Shown here: positions 59,284 through 64,000 of the stretch, piece by piece
How positions within the stretch are numbered: the stretch's first letter is position 1
How the letters are laid out: every line of letters begins with the position of its first letter
NCBI RefSeq assembly: GCF_020179605.1
Contig: NZ_JAINZO010000002.1
Span: forward strand, 434,001 to 498,000
Length of the DNA: 64,000 bases
Source of the DNA: Geomonas agri
GTDB lineage: Bacteria > Desulfobacterota > Desulfuromonadia > Geobacterales > Geobacteraceae
Direction of reading: 5' to 3'
Translations under genes and position numbers: made by a program
Notes under the pieces: generated by a model
Database searches by the model: none
What the model saw: only the letters and a program-made list of their open reading frames with translations
Told to the model about the DNA's origin: nothing

Positions 59284-60738
59284 TTAGAACTGGACGGCTT
59301 TCTGTGCCAGCTCGAGGACGGTGCCGGGGACTACGCCGAGAACCAGGGTGGCACCTACGGCTACCAACAGGCACACTGCGATGGCCGGGGTGGCACCTGC
59401 CCACTCGAAGTCTTCGGTCGGGTCTTTCATGTACATGAAGACCATGACACGCAGGTAGTAGTACAGGGAGGCTGCGGAGTTCAGAACGCCGATGATGGCA
59501 AGCCACACGTAACCGGCCTTGATGGCTGCAGAGAAGAGGTAGAACTTCCCGATGAAGCCCGCGGTCGGCGGCATGCCGGCCAGGGAGAACAGGAAGATGC
59601 TCAGTACCATTGCCAGCAGCGGCTTCTTGTGACCGAAACCGGCCAGATCCTGCACGTTGCCGTTGACCTCGCCTTTCTTGGTGATCAGAACGATGACACC
59701 GAAGGCGCCGATGTTCATGAAGGCGTAGGAGAGCATGTAGAACAGGATGCCTGCTGCACCTTCGGCGTTCACTGCGGCGAAACCTACCAGCGCGTAACCG
59801 GCATGGGCGATGGAGGAGTAAGCCAGCATCCTCTTCACATTGTCCTGGGACAGCGCGATGATGTTACCGACGGTCATGGTCAGTACGGCCAGTACCCAGA
59901 GGAGATCGCTCCACTCGGCCCTCAGCATCGGGAAGGCAAAGATCATGACGCGGATGAAGGCTGCGAAACCGGCGGCCTTGGGGCCGGCGGACATGAACGC
60001 GGTCATCGGGGTCGGAGCGCCCTGGTAGACGTCCGGGGTCCACATGTGGAACGGTGCGGCGGCAATCTTGAAGCTGAAGCCGACGGCGATGAGCAGCATG
60101 CCCACGATGAAGAGCGGGTTGCTGGCTACGCCGGGGTTGCCTACGACATAGGCGGAAATGGCCTGGATCTTGGTGCTGCCGGTTGCGCCGTAGGTGAGCG
60201 CCATGCCGTAGAGCAGGAAGCCGGTGGAGAAGGCGCCCAGAAGGAAGTACTTGAGGCCCGCCTCGTTCGACGCCAGGTTGTCACGGTTCCAGCCTGCCAG
60301 GATGTACAGCGGGATGGAGAGAAGCTCGAGGCCCAGGAAGATGACCATCAGGTCGGTCCCGGATGCCATCAGCATCATGCCGACGGTGGCAAAGAGCACC
60401 ATCGGGTAGAGCTCGCCCTGGTTGCAATCCTCCTGGACCATGTAGCGGTCCGCGATCAGGATGGCAAGGCCGGCGGAGATGATGAAGATGACCTTGAAGA
60501 AGATTGCGTAGTTGTCCTGCACTACCGATCCGTTGAACGCTGATACCGACGGCCCCCAGCCGCCCACCGCGCTCGCCGCGGTCACTGCAAGGCCGATGAT
60601 GCTCAGGTAACCGAGGTAGGCCTTGTTCTTGCCCGGCACGAAGACGTTGACGAGCAGCAGCACCATGGCGATGCATGAGAGTAGGATCTCAGGCATGATC
60701 ACTGCCAGGTTTATGGCCGGCATAGCAATTGTTTCCAT
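59284..60738 (-). CDS. nuoN: NADH-quinone oxidoreductase subunit N
   Basis: A 484-residue membrane subunit with about 14 helices; ACGGAGGATTATAG precedes ATG 60738. Proton_antipo_M-type core: ELYPMVLFATVGMMLMASGT (with the conserved Glu of helix 5 near 130), FSFKIAAAPFHMWTPDVYQG with the conserved Lys (~218-237), and KRMLAYSSIAHAGYALVGFA (~303-322). It forms one of three antiporter-like proton channels in the membrane arm of Complex I. It follows nuoM by 31 bp and ends the operon before a terminator. Confidence 0.95.
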   Translation of the reverse strand: METIAMPAINLAVIMPEILLSCIAMVLLLVNVFVPGKNKAYLGYLSIIGLAVTAASAVGGWGPSVSAFNGSVVQDNYAIFFKVIFIISAGLAILIADRYMVQEDCNQGELYPMVLFATVGMMLMASGTDLMVIFLGLELLSIPLYILAGWNRDNLASNEAGLKYFLLGAFSTGFLLYGMALTYGATGSTKIQAISAYVVGNPGVASNPLFIVGMLLIAVGFSFKIAAAPFHMWTPDVYQGAPTPMTAFMSAGPKAAGFAAFIRVMIFAFPMLRAEWSDLLWVLAVLTMTVGNIIALSQDNVKRMLAYSSIAHAGYALVGFAAVNAEGAAGILFYMLSYAFMNIGAFGVIVLITKKGEVNGNVQDLAGFGHKKPLLAMVLSIFLFSLAGMPPTAGFIGKFYLFSAAIKAGYVWLAIIGVLNSAASLYYYLRVMVFMYMKDPTEDFEWAGATPAIAVCLLVAVGATLVLGVVPGTVLELAQKAVQF

Positions 60739-60769
60739 CTATAATCCTCCGTCAGTAGTTCTAAGCGGT

Positions 60770-62449
<1,680 letters not shown>

Positions 62450-62499
62450 TTACTCTGCTCCTTTTACTTACAGGTCAAAATTATCTCAAGTCTCGAATC

Positions 62500-64000
<1,501 letters not shown>

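Noticed and set aside
59248-60543. 431-codon plus-strand frame opposite nuoN
   Set aside because: Antisense of a clear Complex I gene.

Overview
The window is a GC-rich chromosomal stretch that reads as a member of the Geobacterales (Desulfuromonadota, Geobacter/Geomonas type). I infer this from the gene mix: a bacteriohemerythrin end, NapH-like polyferredoxin, PAS-rich hybrid histidine kinases, a CHASE3-type chemoreceptor, a succinyl-CoA:acetate CoA-transferase-like enzyme, and Complex I subunits NuoL-M-N. No rRNA or tRNA gene and no CRISPR array was seen.

Layout. 1-3.4 kb: end of a hemerythrin gene, a PEBP-like protein, an unrecognised protein, a Cys-rich copper-storage-type protein and a MerR regulator whose C-terminal domain is duplicated in a separate 60-residue gene behind a MerR-type promoter. 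3.6-6.1 kb: a DUF362/polyferredoxin operon. 6.1-10 kb: two solute-binding proteins in line with a hybrid kinase. 10-18 kb: SlyD-like isomerase, chemoreceptor with a sigma-28-type promoter, iron alcohol dehydrogenase overlapping a second hybrid kinase, methyltransferase. 18-26 kb: Tsx-like channel divergent from a nucleobase permease, globin-PsiE fusion, MarR/MFS efflux pair with twin operators, secreted subtilase. 26-36 kb: a very large PAS/GAF hybrid kinase, a MutY-like glycosylase lacking the iron-sulfur motif, DMT and CDF transporters and another kinase. 36-46.7 kb: TetR/CoA-transferase pair with a palindromic operator, small and envelope proteins, a porin, a PhnD-PAS receptor without kinase, and a chalcone-isomerase-like protein.

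46.7-59 kb is an accessory region. It holds three decayed REP-associated transposase genes, a SUMF1-like protein, and a visibly AT-richer block with a PIN-like nuclease, a DUF262-HNH-AlbA fusion and a membrane-anchored Mrr-type endonuclease with zinc ribbons (a probable defence island). It continues with a gene broken by two single-base insertions, a striking array of about 14 palindromes repeating every ~20.3 bp, an FN3-like protein, a DUF4160/DUF2442 pair, and a pesticin-like lysozyme overlapping a secreted partner gene (candidate effector/immunity pair). From 59.3 kb to the end, nuoN, nuoM and the truncated nuoL form the 3' part of a Complex I operon on the minus strand.

The strongest candidates for something undescribed are the 20.3-bp palindrome array, the PIN/DUF262-AlbA cassette, the lysozyme pair and the MerR/mini-domain pair. 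All functional statements are from reading the sequence and from family knowledge. No database search was run.
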